Shown: piece after piece, positions 42,884-52,909 of the stretch
How positions within the stretch are numbered: the first letter of the stretch is position 1
Layout of the letters: every line of letters begins with the position of its first letter
Assembly (NCBI RefSeq): GCF_027625935.1
Contig: NZ_CP115300.1
Span: forward strand, 3,038,001 to 3,102,000
Reading direction: 5' to 3'
Origin: Streptomyces camelliae
GTDB taxonomy: Bacteria; Actinomycetota; Actinomycetes; Streptomycetales; Streptomycetaceae
Length of the DNA stretch: 64,000 nucleotides
Position numbers and translations under genes: made by a program
Notes under the pieces: generated by a model
Database searches by the model: none
Seen by the model: the letters and a program-made list of their open reading frames with translations, nothing else
What the model was told of the DNA's origin: nothing

Positions 42884-43749
42884 CCCGGGCGACCCGTACC
42901 GAACAGCCGCCCGCGGGGCGGACCGCCGGCCGGCGGGGCCGCAAGCCGGGCCCCATCTCCGAGACCGCCGGCCGCACGCACCGGGCGTGGCTGGAGCCGG
43001 TGCGCGACGCCGTCTTCTCCCGCGGTCTGACCCTGGACGACGTCGCGGACCGCTCCGGCTTCTCCAAGACGCGGATCAGCGAACTCCTGCGCGGCAACGG
43101 CTACTACCCCGCCTGGGAGATCACCTTCAGCGTGATTCGCACACTCGGCCTGCCGGTTCAGCCGATGCGGCGCCTGTGGACCGCGGCGGCGCGCGAAGCG
43201 GGCAAGGACCCCGGGTGGATCCGGCAGTGCCTCCAGCAGGTCGCGTGCGAGCCGGAGACCCCGCCCCTGCCCTACCAGGCCTTCACCGAGAGCGTGCGCG
43301 CCGCCTACACCGCCTACGCGCGCGCGTTCCTCCAGACCGACGACCGCGCCCGCAGCGCGGTCGCCGAGACCTTCGACGTGCTCTGGCTGTCCTGGGGGAC
43401 CGCGACCGGCGAGGAGAACCTCCGCCGCCACGCCTGGCGTCTGCTGCGCGCCCGCGTCCTGGCCGGCGCCGCCCGCCGCGACGGCCACCCGGACCTGCGG
43501 CCCGCCGTCTTCTCCACCGGTGAGGTGCACGAGAGCGTCCCGGGCCACTTCGTCGTCCTGCCCGACCTGGTGGACCTCTTCGACGCCATCGCCCGCCTGC
43601 CCCTCGACCAGATGGACGTCGTGGTGCTCGCCCGGCTGTGCGGCCTCGACCTCGCGGAAACGATCCCGTACGTCACCGGCCAGACCCCGGCCTTCTGCCG
43701 CTCCCTCGCCTACCTGCTCCGGTCCTTCTGGACGGAAACGGCACGCTGA
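42880..43749 (+). CDS. XRE-type HTH protein with sigma-factor-like C-terminus
   Basis: A 289-residue DNA-binding protein. Residues ~45-85 form an XRE-like helix-turn-helix (LTLDDVADRSGFSKTRISELLRG). The second half contains a sigma-70-like module: ENLRRHAWRLLRARVL followed by an RLPLDQMDVVVLARLCGLDL region and VTGQTPAFCRSLAYLLRSFW, the last resembling sigma region 4 HTH. The combination is uncommon and may recruit RNA polymerase directly. It is coupled to the upstream small TM protein, and the following XRE/DUF5753-DUF397 pair suggests a local developmental or stress regulatory island. No target is known. Confidence 0.75.
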   Translation: MTRATRTEQPPAGRTAGRRGRKPGPISETAGRTHRAWLEPVRDAVFSRGLTLDDVADRSGFSKTRISELLRGNGYYPAWEITFSVIRTLGLPVQPMRRLWTAAAREAGKDPGWIRQCLQQVACEPETPPLPYQAFTESVRAAYTAYARAFLQTDDRARSAVAETFDVLWLSWGTATGEENLRRHAWRLLRARVLAGAARRDGHPDLRPAVFSTGEVHESVPGHFVVLPDLVDLFDAIARLPLDQMDVVVLARLCGLDLAETIPYVTGQTPAFCRSLAYLLRSFWTETAR

Positions 43750-43810
43750 TCATGATCCCGTCGATACGCTGCGTGTTCATATCGCTACACGTGAGTTTCG
43801 GGGGTGTGCC

Positions 43811-44653
43811 ATGCCGGCGCGAAGGGTGGTCACCGGCCGCAGCCAGGAGCCCAGGCGGCGTTACGCGGAGGAACTCCGCCGGCTGCGCACGGCACGGGGC
43901 TTGAGTCTGCGGGCGCTGGCGGAGGCGGTGGGCTGGGATCCGTCGCTCTTCGCGAAGCTGGAGAGCGGGGAGACGCTGGGGAGCCCGGAGGTGGCGGAGG
44001 CGCTGGATCAGTTTTATGGCACGCCTGGGTTGTTGCTGGCGATGTGGGAGATGGCGCTCGGGGATCTGACGCAGTTCAAGGAGAAGTACCGGCGGTACAT
44101 GGCGTTGGAGGCCGAGGCACTGAGTTTGTGGCAGTACTCCGTGAGCAGGCCGCCGGGCCTTCTCCAAACGGCCGCGTACGCACAGGAAGCGCTCACGGCG
44201 GGCGGCCTCAGCGGCAAGGAACTGGACCAGCAGGTCGAAGCGCGTGTCGGGCGTCGGAAAGCACTGGAGGGAAAGGGCGCGCCGCCGTTTCGCGTGATCC
44301 TCGCCGAAGCCGCATTACGTAACTCCCTGCGCGACCCCAAGGCGTGGCGGGAGCAGTTGGAGCACCTGCTGGAGTGGTCGGAGCGTCCGAACATCACCCT
44401 CCATGTGCTGCCCTTCGGTACCGGACCGCACGGCCTGGACAGCACCGACACCATGTTCCTGCGGCTGCCGGGCGGCCGTACCGTGGCCTATGCGGAGAAC
44501 GACGTGTGGGGCGAACTGATCGAAGAAACAAACAAGGTTGAGCAATTGCACCGCACCTATGATGAAGTGCGTGACCTGGCGCTGAGCCCTGCCGAGTCGC
44601 GGAAGTTCATCCTGCGGATGTTGGAGGAAGTGCCGTGCGATCCGTCGATCTGA
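43811..44653 (+). CDS. XRE family regulator with DUF5753 (WhiJ-like)
   Basis: A 280-residue regulator. The N-terminal HTH (about residues 20-75: AEELRRLRTARGLSLRALAE, then VGWDPSLFAKLESGE) is followed by the DUF5753 domain (about 100-265), with YRRYMALEAEALSLWQYSV, VPGLLQT-like PPGLLQTAAYAQEAL, NSLRDPKAWREQLEHLLE and TDTMFLRLPGGRTVAYAEN. This family forms partner systems with small DUF397 proteins in Streptomyces development (WhiJ/AbaA type). The next gene is exactly such a DUF397 and overlaps by 19 nt. It is probably controlled by, and acts with, that protein. Confidence 0.9.
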   Translation: MPARRVVTGRSQEPRRRYAEELRRLRTARGLSLRALAEAVGWDPSLFAKLESGETLGSPEVAEALDQFYGTPGLLLAMWEMALGDLTQFKEKYRRYMALEAEALSLWQYSVSRPPGLLQTAAYAQEALTAGGLSGKELDQQVEARVGRRKALEGKGAPPFRVILAEAALRNSLRDPKAWREQLEHLLEWSERPNITLHVLPFGTGPHGLDSTDTMFLRLPGGRTVAYAENDVWGELIEETNKVEQLHRTYDEVRDLALSPAESRKFILRMLEEVPCDPSI

Positions 44654-44919
44654 GCAATGTGACGTGGCGCAAGAGCAGCTACAGCAACTCGGACGGCGGC
44701 AACTGCCTCGAAGTCTCGGACGATCTCCTGACCACCGCCCACTGGCGCAAGAGCAGCTACAGCAATCCCGACGGCGGCGAGTGCCTCGAAGTCTCCGACA
44801 CCATCCCCTCCGCCGTTCCCGTCCGTGACAGCAAGGCCCCAGACCGCCCCGCTCTCCTCTTCGCCCCCGCCCCCTGGACGGCGTTCGTCGCCGCCGTCCA
44901 GAGCGGAACGTTCCACTAG
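44635..44919 (+). CDS. DUF397 protein with tandem duplicated motif
   Basis: A 94-residue protein starting at GTG 44635, preceded by GGAGG inside the upstream gene. It contains two copies of the DUF397 core: WRKSSYSNSDGGNCLEVSDD and WRKSSYSNPDGGECLEVSDT, about 24 residues apart, instead of the usual one. The C-terminus ends WTAFVAAVQSGTFH, also family-typical. DUF397 proteins bind or modulate the partner XRE/DUF5753 regulator. The last 4 nt overlap the convergent tetR gene. Confidence 0.9.
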   Translation: MRSVDLSNVTWRKSSYSNSDGGNCLEVSDDLLTTAHWRKSSYSNPDGGECLEVSDTIPSAVPVRDSKAPDRPALLFAPAPWTAFVAAVQSGTFH

Positions 44920-45557
44920 GTCGATGCGCGCACCGCGTACGTGAGGACCCGCTCGCTCAGCAGGTCCTCGATGTCGTCGAGGAGGGCCAGCACCTCGCGG
45001 GACACCTCGGCCGGTTTACGTCCGGCGAGCATCTCGCGGCCGATGGTGACGAAGACCGACTGGTGGACCCAGCAGATCTGGCCGGCCACCAGGTCGGGCA
45101 GTGGGTCCTCGGGCGCGGCGCCGGTCTCCTCGCGCAGCGCCGCCGTCACGTTGTCGTGCACCTCCTGCTGGAAGGTCCACAGCCGGGAGCGCAGCGCCGG
45201 TGCGCCGTGGATGACCCGCATGAAGCGGTCGTAGCCCTCCATCAGGCCGACCCGGGGCGAGACGGCCTGGACCTCGCCGCGCAGCTCGCGCAGGACGGCG
45301 CTCGCGGCGGACTCGCCCACATCGCGGCTGCGGATCCAGCGGGCGAGCCGGTCGACCATGCCTGCCGAGCGGTCGAAGAAGAGGTCTTCCTTGGCCGGGA
45401 AGTAGTTGTAGACGGTGTTGACGGAGACGTTGGCCGCCTCGGCGATCTCCGCGACGGTCACGTCCTCGAAGCCCCGCTCCAGGAACAGGCCCGTGGCGAC
45501 ATCGGAGATGTACTGCCTGGTCTGCCGCTTCTTCCGTTCCCTGAGTCCCTCAGCCAT
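44916..45557 (-). CDS. TetR family regulator of the adjacent ABC exporter
   Basis: A 213-residue TetR protein (MAEGLRERKKRQTRQYISDV). The HTH at residues ~25-52 is FLERGFEDVTVAEIAEAANV followed by SVNTVYNYFPAKEDLFFDR. The gene is divergent from the DrrA-type ABC gene with about 96 bp between starts, so it is very probably the repressor of that exporter. A weak AAGTT-N12-AACTT repeat near 45590 is the only symmetric element I see there. Confidence 0.9.
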   Translation of the reverse strand: MAEGLRERKKRQTRQYISDVATGLFLERGFEDVTVAEIAEAANVSVNTVYNYFPAKEDLFFDRSAGMVDRLARWIRSRDVGESAASAVLRELRGEVQAVSPRVGLMEGYDRFMRVIHGAPALRSRLWTFQQEVHDNVTAALREETGAAPEDPLPDLVAGQICWVHQSVFVTIGREMLAGRKPAEVSREVLALLDDIEDLLSERVLTYAVRAST

Positions 45558-45653
45558 GTCCGCATCCTAGCTTCGCTGGGTTCACTGGAAAGTTGGTGAC
45601 CGAGAAAACTTGGGGTCGTTGCAAAATTTCAGGGACTCTGTTTTTCTGTGGGC

Positions 45654-46442
45654 ATGGCAACAGTCATCAGCGCGGCGGGCCTCGCCCGTACCTTCCAGAC
45701 CAAGTCCGGCCCGGTCGAGGCCGTCCGGGGCGTCGACCTCGCCGTCCGCGAGGGCGAGATCCTCGGCTTCCTCGGGCCCAACGGGGCCGGCAAGACGACC
45801 ACCCTGCGGATGCTCACCACCCTGCTGAAGCCGACCGGCGGCGCGGCGATGATCGCCGGGCACGACCTGGCGACCGACCCGGCCGGGGTGCGCCGGGTGT
45901 CCGGGTACGTCGCCCAGTCCGGCGGGGTCGATCCGCAGCTCACCGTGCGGGAGGAACTCGTCACCCAGGGCCGGATGTACCGGCTGGCAAGAAGCAGCGC
46001 CGCCGAGCGGGCCGAGGAACTCGCCCGCGACCTCGACCTCACCGGCCTGCTCGACCGGAAGACGAGCGCCCTGTCCGGCGGGCAGCGGCGCCGGCTGGAC
46101 ATCGCGATGGCGCTGACGCACCACCCCAAGGTGCTGTTCCTGGACGAGCCGACGACCGGTCTCGACCCCGGCAGCCGCGCCGACCTGTGGGACCTGGTCC
46201 GCCGGCTGCGCGACGAGCACGGGACGACCGTGTTCCTGACCACCCACTACCTGGACGAGGCCGACGCCCTCGCCGACCGTCTGGTGATCGTCGACCGGGG
46301 CACGGTCGCCGCCGAGGGCACCCCGAGCGCGCTCAAGCTGCGGCACGGCGGCTCGCTCGACGCCAGCCTCCAGGACACGTTCCTCGCGATCACCGGCCGC
46401 GGCCCCGCCGCCCCGGCCGACACCGCCCCCGTGGCCGTATGA
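45654..46442 (+). CDS. ABC exporter ATP-binding protein (DrrA-like)
   Basis: A 262-residue ATPase starting MATVISAAGLARTF; GTG 45648 is an alternative. It has Walker A GPNGAGKTT, signature LSGGQRRRLDIAMAL, Walker B VLFLDEPTTGLDP and the H-loop FLTTHYLDEAD. The C-terminal stretch ends LQDTFLAITG, typical of the daunorubicin-resistance DrrA group. It works with the permease that follows at a 28-bp gap. The compound exported is unknown; control is probably by the divergent TetR. Confidence 0.93.
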   Translation: MATVISAAGLARTFQTKSGPVEAVRGVDLAVREGEILGFLGPNGAGKTTTLRMLTTLLKPTGGAAMIAGHDLATDPAGVRRVSGYVAQSGGVDPQLTVREELVTQGRMYRLARSSAAERAEELARDLDLTGLLDRKTSALSGGQRRRLDIAMALTHHPKVLFLDEPTTGLDPGSRADLWDLVRRLRDEHGTTVFLTTHYLDEADALADRLVIVDRGTVAAEGTPSALKLRHGGSLDASLQDTFLAITGRGPAAPADTAPVAV

Positions 46443-46470
46443 GCCGCCACCACCGCAAAGGACCGTACGC

Positions 46471-47220
46471 ATGCTGCTTCACGACACGGCCCTCATCTAC
46501 GGCCGCTACCTCCGCCAGTCCCTGCGCTCCCGCTTCGCGCTGCTCTTCGGAGTGCTGACGCCCCTGCTCTATCTGGTCTTCTTCGGCCCGCTGCTCACCC
46601 CTCTGCCGCTGGGCGCGGGCGGCAGCTCCTGGCAGGTGCTCGTGCCCGGCCTGCTGCTCCAACTCGGCTTGTTCGGCGCCCTGTTCGCGGGCTTCACGAT
46701 CATCGTCGAGAAGGGGCAGGGGGTGGTGGAGCGGATGCGGGTGACCCCGGTCAGCCGGCTCGCGCTGCTGCTCGGGCGGGTGCTGCGCGATGCCACGGTC
46801 TTCGTCTTCCAGGCGGTGCTGCTGGTGCTGGCCGCGCTGGTGATGGGCCTGCGCGCACCGCTCGCCGGCATCCTGATCGGCTTCGCCTTCGTCGCGCTGC
46901 TGACCCTGTCCCTGGCCTCGCTGTCGTACGCGCTGGGGATGACGGTCCGCACCCCGCAGGAGTTCGGGCCGCTGATCAACATGGTGTCCATGCCGTCGAT
47001 GCTGCTGTCCGGCCTGATGCTCCCGATGACCCTGGCCCCCGGCTGGCTGGACGTGCTCTCGCACTTCGTGCCGTTCCGCTATCTGGTCGACGCGGTGCGC
47101 GACGCGTACGTGGGCCACTACGCCGGCGCGCACATGCTCTACGGCGTCCTCGTCGCCGTCGGCTTCGCGGCGCTCGCGGTGACGGTGGGCACACGGGTCT
47201 TCCGGACGGCCGGAGCGTAA
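46471..47220 (+). CDS. ABC-2 type exporter permease (DrrB-like)
   Basis: A 249-residue membrane protein with six hydrophobic segments (FALLFGVLTPLLYLVFFGPL; LLQLGLFGALFAGFTIIVE; VFVFQAVLLVLAALVMGL and others) and the ABC-2 signature region FGPLINMVSMPSMLLSGLMLPM, with LVDAVRDAY near the end. It pairs with the DrrA-like ATPase directly upstream. Its stop lies 13 bp before the adenosyltransferase gene, so read-through into that gene is possible. Confidence 0.92.
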   Translation: MLLHDTALIYGRYLRQSLRSRFALLFGVLTPLLYLVFFGPLLTPLPLGAGGSSWQVLVPGLLLQLGLFGALFAGFTIIVEKGQGVVERMRVTPVSRLALLLGRVLRDATVFVFQAVLLVLAALVMGLRAPLAGILIGFAFVALLTLSLASLSYALGMTVRTPQEFGPLINMVSMPSMLLSGLMLPMTLAPGWLDVLSHFVPFRYLVDAVRDAYVGHYAGAHMLYGVLVAVGFAALAVTVGTRVFRTAGA

Positions 47221-47233
47221 CTAGGCTGGTCAC

Positions 47234-47806
47234 ATGGTCAATCTGACGCGTATCTACACCCGGACCGGCGACCAGGGCACCACCAGCCTCGGTGACATGA
47301 GCCGGGTGCCCAAGACGGACCTCCGCATCTCCGCCTACGCGGACGCCAACGAGGCCAACGCCGTCATCGGCACCGCGATCGCGCTGGGCGGCCTGGCGGC
47401 GGAGGTCGTCCAGGTGCTCACCCGCGTCCAGAACGACCTGTTCGACGTGGGCGCGGATCTGTCGACGCCGGTGGTGGAGGACCCGAAGTTCCCGCCGCTC
47501 AGGGTCGAGCAGTTCTACATCGACCGGCTGGAGGCGGACTGCGACCGCTTCAACGAGCGGCTGGAGAAGCTCCGCTCCTTCATCCTCCCCGGCGGCGCCC
47601 CGGGCGCGGCCCTGCTCCACCAGGCCTGCACGGTCGTACGCCGGGCCGAGCGCTCCACCTGGGTGGCCCTGGAGGCCCACGCCGACACGATGAACCCCCT
47701 GACGGCCACCTACCTCAACCGCCTGTCCGACCTGCTGTTCATTCTGGCGCGGACGGCCAACCAGGAGACCGGGGATGTCCTGTGGGTGCCGGGCGGGGAG
47801 CGCTGA
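47234..47806 (+). CDS. Cob(I)alamin adenosyltransferase, PduO type
   Basis: A 190-residue protein (MVNLTRIYTRTGDQGTTSLG). The TRTGDxGTT ATP-binding loop, DLRISAYADANEANAVIG, the DVGADLSTP segment, the LPGGAPGAALLHQACTVVRRAER helix and NRLSDLLFILAR are all PduO family motifs. It transfers the adenosyl group from ATP to cob(I)alamin, producing the cofactor for the isobutyryl-/methylmalonyl-CoA mutases represented in this window by icmA and its helper meaB. It may be cotranscribed with the ABC exporter. Confidence 0.95.
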   Translation: MVNLTRIYTRTGDQGTTSLGDMSRVPKTDLRISAYADANEANAVIGTAIALGGLAAEVVQVLTRVQNDLFDVGADLSTPVVEDPKFPPLRVEQFYIDRLEADCDRFNERLEKLRSFILPGGAPGAALLHQACTVVRRAERSTWVALEAHADTMNPLTATYLNRLSDLLFILARTANQETGDVLWVPGGER

Positions 47807-47842
47807 GGGTGGCTCCCCGCCAGGGTCACTGATCGGCGGAGC

Positions 47843-48055
47843 TCACCGGTCCGCCGTGCTGTTCGCGTCCTTGTCGGCCGCGGCCGCGGCGGACTGGGCC
47901 GCGTCGACCTTCTTCTGCATGTCGGCGTAGCCCGACGGCGTGGCGGAGGACGACGAGGAGGCCGGTGCGGCGCCGTCGTGGTGGGCGCAGCCCGTCGTGA
48001 GTGCCAGGAGGCCGGCGGCCACCACGACCGCTGCCGCCGACCGCCGGCCCCGCAT
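47843..48055 (-). CDS. Small lipoprotein
   Basis: A 70-residue precursor starting MRGRRSAAAVVVAAGLLALT. The lipobox TTGC follows, and the mature part (CAHHDGAAPASSSSSATPSG) is Ser/Ala-rich with a short helix (YADMQKKVDAAQSAAAAADK). The start overlaps the stop of the upstream exported protein (ATGA), so the pair is coupled. Function unknown. Confidence 0.8.
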   Translation of the reverse strand: MRGRRSAAAVVVAAGLLALTTGCAHHDGAAPASSSSSATPSGYADMQKKVDAAQSAAAAADKDANSTADR

Positions 48056-48462
48056 CAGCCGGCCGCCTTGCCGTCGTCGTTCTTCTGGCACCACGTCTTG
48101 ACGGCGGCCAGGTCCTTCTGCCGCTGCTCCAGGTTCGTGACCAGCGACTTGCGGAAGTCCAGCCGGTTCTGGAGGTAGGTGGCGATCTCGGTGTGGCCGG
48201 CTTTCTTCGCGTTGTCCACGCGCTGCTGGAGCCGGGCCACCGAACCGCGCGTGCCCGCTCCGGCGTCGAGCCGCTTCAGGGCCCGCTCGATCCGGCGGTC
48301 GATCTTCGGCACCCGCTTGCACAGCCCGTGGGCGCCGTCACCGGTGGGCGCCGGCTTGGGGGTGCTGTCGGCCGCGGCCGCCGTCCCCGCCGCGCCGCCC
48401 GCCAGGACGGCCGTCACGGCGAGCCCCGCGAGCAGCGTGCGCGTGCGTCGTCGTCCGTACAT
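48055..48462 (-). CDS. Exported helical protein
   Basis: A 135-residue precursor with a signal peptide (RTLLAGLAVTAVLAGGAAGTAAAA, cleavage near residue 31). The mature part is a charged helical domain (RVPKIDRRIERALKRLDAGA; LQQRVDNAKKAGHTEIATYL) with two Cys (GLCKRV, TWCQKN) able to form a disulfide. It lies downstream of the two-component system and is coupled to the lipoprotein gene; both may be envelope-stress targets. No family is recognised. Confidence 0.8.
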   Translation of the reverse strand: MYGRRRTRTLLAGLAVTAVLAGGAAGTAAAADSTPKPAPTGDGAHGLCKRVPKIDRRIERALKRLDAGAGTRGSVARLQQRVDNAKKAGHTEIATYLQNRLDFRKSLVTNLEQRQKDLAAVKTWCQKNDDGKAAG

Positions 48463-48528
48463 CTGCCTCTCCGTTCACTTCCGTTCGCTTCCGGGCGGCC
48501 GCGGTCGGCCGTCCGTCCGTGCCGGAGG

Positions 48529-49998
48529 CTAGGCAGGGTCTTTGGGGAAACTCTGTGACCGGTTTGCCCCGGCTGTACCGATCAGCCAGTCCCGCCGGCC
48601 GGGAGGGCCGGGCAGGTCGCCGCCGCGGGGCAGCCGTACGGTGAAGCGGGCGCCGGTGCCGTCCGGCCCGTCCGTGACGGTGACACTCCCCCGGTGCAGC
48701 GCCGCCTGCTGGGCGACGAGGGTGAGGCCGAGGCCGGAACCCGCGCTGTCCGGGCCCCGCTGGAACCGCTCGAAGATCCGGGCGCGGGCGTCGGCCGGAA
48801 CGCCGGGCCCCTGATCGTCCACCGTCACCAGCACCTCTCCGGCGCCGCCCGTGAGCGCCACCCGCACCTCGGCCCGGCCCTGCGCGTCCCGGCCGTGGGC
48901 GAGGGCGTTGACCAGCAGGTTGTCCAGCAGCAGCCGCAGTCCCGGCTCCCAGCCGTGCACGGTGAGCCCGGGTGCCGCGTCCAGGGTGATCTCGGCATCG
49001 GAGCCGCGACGCCGGGCCTCGGCCACGGCCGCGTCGGCGGTGTCGGCGAGGTCGACGGCCCGGAACGCCTCCGCCTCCACCAGATCGCCCCGCCCCAGTT
49101 CCCGGAGCATCACCAACAGGCCCAGCAGCCGGGCGTGTTCGTGGCGCAGGTCGGTCACGACCTCGGCGCGCTCGGCCGCGGGCAGGTCCGGATGCCCGGC
49201 CAGGATGTCGAGGTTGGTGCCCATGCTCATCAGCGGGGTGCGCAGTTCGTGGGCGGCGGCGGAGGAGAAGGAGCGGGCGGTGTCCAGGGCCTCGGCGGTG
49301 CGCGCGGCCTGTTCGTCGTAGCGGGCGAGGACGGTGCGTACGGTGGCCGCCAGTTCGTCGACCTCGACCACTCCGGTCCGCCACTGCCCGAGCCGGGCGC
49401 CGCTGGTGCGCGGGTCGAGTCCGGCGGTACGGCGGGTGAGCCGGCGCAGCGGCGCGCTCGCCCCGGCGGCCAGGCCCCAGGCGAGCAGGCCGGAGACGGG
49501 GGCCGCGAGCAGGGCGGTGGCGATCACCCGGCGGCGGACGAGCGGGATCTGGACGCGGGCGGCGGTGTCGGGCGAGAACAGCCACAGCGTGCCGGAGGCC
49601 GTACCGGCGTGCACCGGCAGGGCCAGGGCCCGCCAGGTGCGGCCGTCGGCGTGGACGGCGACGAATCCGGACGTGCGGTCGGGCAGCACCGCCGCGGGGT
49701 CGGGCTGCGGGCCGCCGCTGAAGGTCGCGTCCGGGCCGACGACGCGTACGCCGACGTCGAGGGCCGCGTCGAACAGCTGCCGTTCGCGGGTGTCGGCGGC
49801 CTTGGGGCGGCCGTTCGCGGCGGCCCGCAGCAGGGCTCGGGCGTCCGGGGCGACGGCGGTCGCGCGCCGGCGCAGGTGCTGGTCCTCGGCCCGGCGCAGA
49901 TCCTGGGCGACCAGGTGCAGCAGCAGCCAGCCGCCGGCCAGCACCAGCAGCGGGACGGTGCAGCCGACGGCGAGGCCGATACGGGCGGAGAGTCTCAC
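48529..49998 (-). CDS. Sensor histidine kinase
   Basis: A 489-residue membrane kinase starting at GTG 49998, overlapping the regulator stop by 4 nt. Two TM helices (about 8-30 and 158-180) bracket an extracellular sensor domain of about 125 residues. A HAMP-like linker and the HisKA box SSAAAHELRTPL with His250 follow. The ATPase part has NLLVNALAHGRD (N box), VDDQGPGVP (G1) and GSGLGLTLVAQQ (G2). It phosphorylates the OmpR-type partner encoded upstream. Signal unknown. Confidence 0.93.
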   Translation of the reverse strand: MRLSARIGLAVGCTVPLLVLAGGWLLLHLVAQDLRRAEDQHLRRRATAVAPDARALLRAAANGRPKAADTRERQLFDAALDVGVRVVGPDATFSGGPQPDPAAVLPDRTSGFVAVHADGRTWRALALPVHAGTASGTLWLFSPDTAARVQIPLVRRRVIATALLAAPVSGLLAWGLAAGASAPLRRLTRRTAGLDPRTSGARLGQWRTGVVEVDELAATVRTVLARYDEQAARTAEALDTARSFSSAAAHELRTPLMSMGTNLDILAGHPDLPAAERAEVVTDLRHEHARLLGLLVMLRELGRGDLVEAEAFRAVDLADTADAAVAEARRRGSDAEITLDAAPGLTVHGWEPGLRLLLDNLLVNALAHGRDAQGRAEVRVALTGGAGEVLVTVDDQGPGVPADARARIFERFQRGPDSAGSGLGLTLVAQQAALHRGSVTVTDGPDGTGARFTVRLPRGGDLPGPPGRRDWLIGTAGANRSQSFPKDPA

Positions 49999-50693
49999 GG
50001 TGTGTCCCGGGGTTCTCTCAGTACGAAGCCGACGCCCCGCACGGTGTGGATCAGCCGGGGGCGTCGCTCCGCCTCCAGTTTGCGCCGCAGGTAGCTGACG
50101 AAGGTGTCGACGGTGTCGGTGCGCACGTCGAAGTCGTAGCCCCAGACCCGTTCCAGCAGCTGGTCGCGGGTGAGGACGAGCCCGGCGTTACGGGCGAGGA
50201 CCTCCAGCAGCTCGAACTCGCGCCGGGTCAGCTCCAGCGGGACGCCGTCGCGCGCGGCGGTACGGGCGCCCGGATCGATGGTCAGCCCCGCCACCCGCAG
50301 CATCTCCCGTCCGGCGGGCGGGCGGCGCCGGAGCAGGGCATGCAATCGCAGCACCAGCTCCTGCAGGGCGAAGGGCTTGACCAGATAGTCGTCACCGCCC
50401 GCCTGGAGCCCCGCGATCCGGTCGGCCGTCTCGTCGAGCGCGGACAGCATGAGCACCGGCAGATCCCACCCCTCGCCCCGCAGCCGAGTGCACACCTCGA
50501 TGCCGCTCATCCCGGGCATGGAGACGTCGAGGACCAGCACGTCGGGCGGACTGTCCTCGATCGCCGCCAGCGCCTCGGCCCCGCCGGCGGCCGTCCGCAC
50601 CCCGAACCCGCTGAGCCTGAGCCCCCGCTCCAGCGAGCGCCGGATCGCCGCATCATCGTCGACGACCAGCACCGCCCCGGCCTTGTCACCCAT
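49995..50693 (-). CDS. OmpR/PhoB type response regulator
   Basis: A 232-residue regulator. The receiver domain (1-120) has the acidic cluster VVDDDA, phosphorylatable Asp56 (VLVLDVSMPG) and Lys in DYLVKPF. The winged-helix effector (about 130-228) has ELTRREFELLEVLARN, TDTVDTFVSYLRRKLE and TVRGVGFVLRE. It is translationally coupled to its kinase gene. Targets are unknown; the small exported proteins downstream are candidates. Confidence 0.95.
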   Translation of the reverse strand: MGDKAGAVLVVDDDAAIRRSLERGLRLSGFGVRTAAGGAEALAAIEDSPPDVLVLDVSMPGMSGIEVCTRLRGEGWDLPVLMLSALDETADRIAGLQAGGDDYLVKPFALQELVLRLHALLRRRPPAGREMLRVAGLTIDPGARTAARDGVPLELTRREFELLEVLARNAGLVLTRDQLLERVWGYDFDVRTDTVDTFVSYLRRKLEAERRPRLIHTVRGVGFVLREPRDTP

Positions 50694-50846
50694 ATGTCCT
50701 CCTCACCGCCGGGTCAGCGTACGACCCTCGGCAACCGGGTCGGAGGCGGCGGTAGATCTCCCGGCGGCGCCCGACCTCGACGACGAGGATGCCGAGCTTG
50801 CCGTCGTCGATCATGTAGGCGATCCGATACGTGCCCATCCGCACGT
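50686..50846 (-). pseudogene. C-terminal fragment of a RelE/ParE-type toxin
   Basis: The minus strand encodes VRMGTYRIAYMIDDGKLGIL followed by VVEVGRRREIYRR, the C-terminal half of a RelE/ParE mRNA-interferase fold (VGxYRVxYxIDD and HRxxxYR motifs). The N-terminal half and an antitoxin gene are missing; the upstream frame carries unrelated sequence. It ends by overlapping the response regulator start by 8 nt. Confidence 0.7.
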
Positions 50847-50950
50847 CAGCCGCCTGCTGGGCAAGCTTGAGCTGCGCAGCCGGGTCCAAGCCGCCGTATT
50901 GGCCCAGGAGTTGGGGATCTAGCGAGGGCGGCCGGAGCCGACCCGGCAAG

Positions 50951-50992
50951 TGGTCCAGACCTATTGACCTGTGGTCCAGACCTTTCTACTCT
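50951..50992 (+). promoter_or_regulatory. Chitinase promoter with paired 12-bp direct repeats
   Basis: Two perfect copies of TGGTCCAGACCT (50951-50962 and 50972-50983) start 21 bp apart, two helical turns. Between and after them lie TTGACC (50964-50969) and TACTCT (50987-50992), separated by 17 bp: a good housekeeping -35/-10 pair with one repeat on each side of the -35. This is the known Streptomyces chitinase operator arrangement. The repeats also resemble DasR sites (palindromic GGTCTAGACC core), giving chitin induction and glucose repression. Confidence 0.9.
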
Positions 50993-51073
50993 CGCAGCAC
51001 CGTGGGCGTGGAGGCTCAGTCATGCCCACGACATCCATACCCCTTACCTTCCCCACAACCGAGGAGGCGCACC

Positions 51074-52900
<1,827 letters not shown>

Positions 52901-52909
52901 AAAGAGCCA

